Source of the DNA: Streptomyces guryensis
GTDB taxonomy: Bacteria > Actinomycetota > Actinomycetes > Streptomycetales > Streptomycetaceae
Length of the DNA stretch: 64,000 bases
Reading direction: 5' to 3'
Assembly: GCF_021261325.1 (NCBI RefSeq)
Contig: NZ_JAJSBI010000007.1
Location: 248,001 to 312,000, forward strand
Below, piece after piece: positions 63,409 through 64,000 of this stretch. The translations under genes were made by a program, and so were the position numbers. Under the pieces are notes generated by a model. That model saw nothing but the letters and a program-made list of their open reading frames with translations, was not told where the DNA came from and searched no databases. The first letter of the stretch is position 1. Every line of letters begins with the position of its first letter.

Positions 63409-63798
63409 CTACGCATCGCAATGCGTAGGTCTGAGGTTGGCGGCCCGTGACTGTTTCGGTTTGCAGGGCTGTGAACTGGCCTTTTGTTGACTGCCGCCGT
63501 CTGCTCGGCGCGACGCGGTGGCCATTTGGTGGCCAAGCGTGTAGCGGCCGTGCAGATGGGTCCCCAGCCCGCCTTGCAGCCGCAGGTGTGCATGCACCGC
63601 AGGGTTATGCCATCCGGACAATCCCATGATCAGCCTGGCGAGACCACGGGGCAGGACCTTGAAGGCCAGCAGGGCGTGTAGCAGTGCCTGAACGCGGGGG
63701 TCGGTGAAGCGCAGGCCGGGGATATCGGCCCTGTCGTCGTCGCTGCTTCCATCTCCGTCGAAACCCCGAGCCTGGGTGTGCTGGCCATGCCGCCAGAC
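63409..63798 (-). pseudogene. Unrecognised ORF, possibly a gene relic
   Basis: A minus-strand frame reads GLRFTDPRVQALLHALLAFK and LPRGLARLIMGLSGW, then a basic tail. The first part resembles the C-terminal segment of a family of Streptomyces hypothetical proteins. The start is doubtful (GTG 63798 is one choice), and the end runs into the degenerate tRNA-like sequence, so it may be broken. Confidence 0.3.
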
Positions 63799-63831
63799 AT
63801 TTATGAAAGCCAGATTGAAGATCTCAACTGT

Positions 63832-63845
63832 GAAAGCTAGCTTTC
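63832..63845 (+). promoter_or_regulatory. Palindromic operator candidate of the MarR regulator
   Basis: GAAAGCTAGCTTTC is a perfect 14-bp palindrome 5 bp before the ATG of the MarR gene. MarR proteins often repress their own promoter through such sites. Confidence 0.6.
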
Positions 63846-63850
63846 TAATC

Positions 63851-64000
63851 ATGGTGGATGATCTGGATGTGGGCGTGGTTGCCTCGGAGTTGCAGGCGAG
63901 CCTTGGTCTGTTCGTACGGCGGCTTCGCCAGCCGGTCCAGGGTGAGCTCACGCTTCCGGAGGTGTCGGCCCTGTCGCGCCTGGAGCGGGCAGGGCCGGCC
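63851..64000 (+). CDS. MarR-family regulator, N-terminal part (runs off the window)
   Basis: The ATG at 63851 opens a frame with MVDDLDVGVVASELQASLGL, FVRRLRQPVQGELTLPEVSA, LSRLERAGPA. This matches the start of MarR proteins, with helix 1 and the beginning of the winged-helix domain. Only 50 residues are in the window. The perfect palindrome just upstream supports autoregulation. Confidence 0.8.
   Translation, partial: MVDDLDVGVVASELQASLGLFVRRLRQPVQGELTLPEVSALSRLERAGPA

Overview
The window is high-GC actinobacterial DNA, almost certainly from a Streptomyces chromosome. Coding is dense and GC-rich, GTG and TTG starts are common, and genes often overlap as ATGA or GTGA. The left third has the familiar Streptomyces order: DEAD-box helicase, bldG with its anti-sigma partner, proton-pumping pyrophosphatase, lipoprotein, methyltransferase, topA, an MFS-thymidylate kinase fusion, DNA polymerase III delta-prime, a secreted S33 peptidase and a tRNA-Thr(CGT).

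Layout. (1) 1-17.1 kb is the conserved chromosomal core. (2) 17,129-17,202 is tRNA-Thr. The last 43 bases of this tRNA region recur exactly at 48,955-48,997 and 63,281-63,323, so two elements sit in tandem in one tRNA gene. (3) Element 1 (about 17.2-48.95 kb) has a tyrosine integrase, an XRE regulator, an excisionase-like protein, a DUF3631 ATPase, an iteron-like region, an SpdB-like membrane protein, a MobC-like protein and a MOB relaxase. It lacks a transfer ATPase or type IV secretion genes, so it looks like an integrative mobilizable element. (4) Its cargo is lipoprotein and hypothetical genes, a 9-gene co-oriented metabolic operon (30.4-39.7 kb) with flanking helper genes up to 43.4 kb, and a 1,624-residue type ISP restriction-modification enzyme (43.9-48.8 kb). 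(5) Element 2 (about 49.0-63.3 kb) has no integrase. It carries a secreted LamG protein with a frameshift at a G10 tract, a 2,148-residue RHS polymorphic toxin with a coupled putative immunity gene, and an NAD-dependent DNA ligase pseudogene split by an insertion sequence. (6) After the third att copy come degenerate sequence and the start of a MarR regulator.

How the cargo may work together. The 30.4-39.7 kb operon encodes, in transcription order, a HAD phosphatase, a zinc alcohol dehydrogenase, a TrpD/nucleoside-phosphorylase-fold enzyme, a radical SAM enzyme with an unusual CX14CX2C motif, a TrpRS-like protein, a SAM methyltransferase, two glycosyltransferases and a full-length TyrRS. Most junctions overlap by a few bases. 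A P-loop kinase pair and a second HAD plus an NAD-binding dehydrogenase lie alongside. I infer an undescribed biosynthetic pathway for a small glycosylated molecule, possibly nucleotide-derived and aminoacylated, with TyrRS perhaps as a resistance copy. The product cannot be read from the sequence. This is the best candidate here for a new system.
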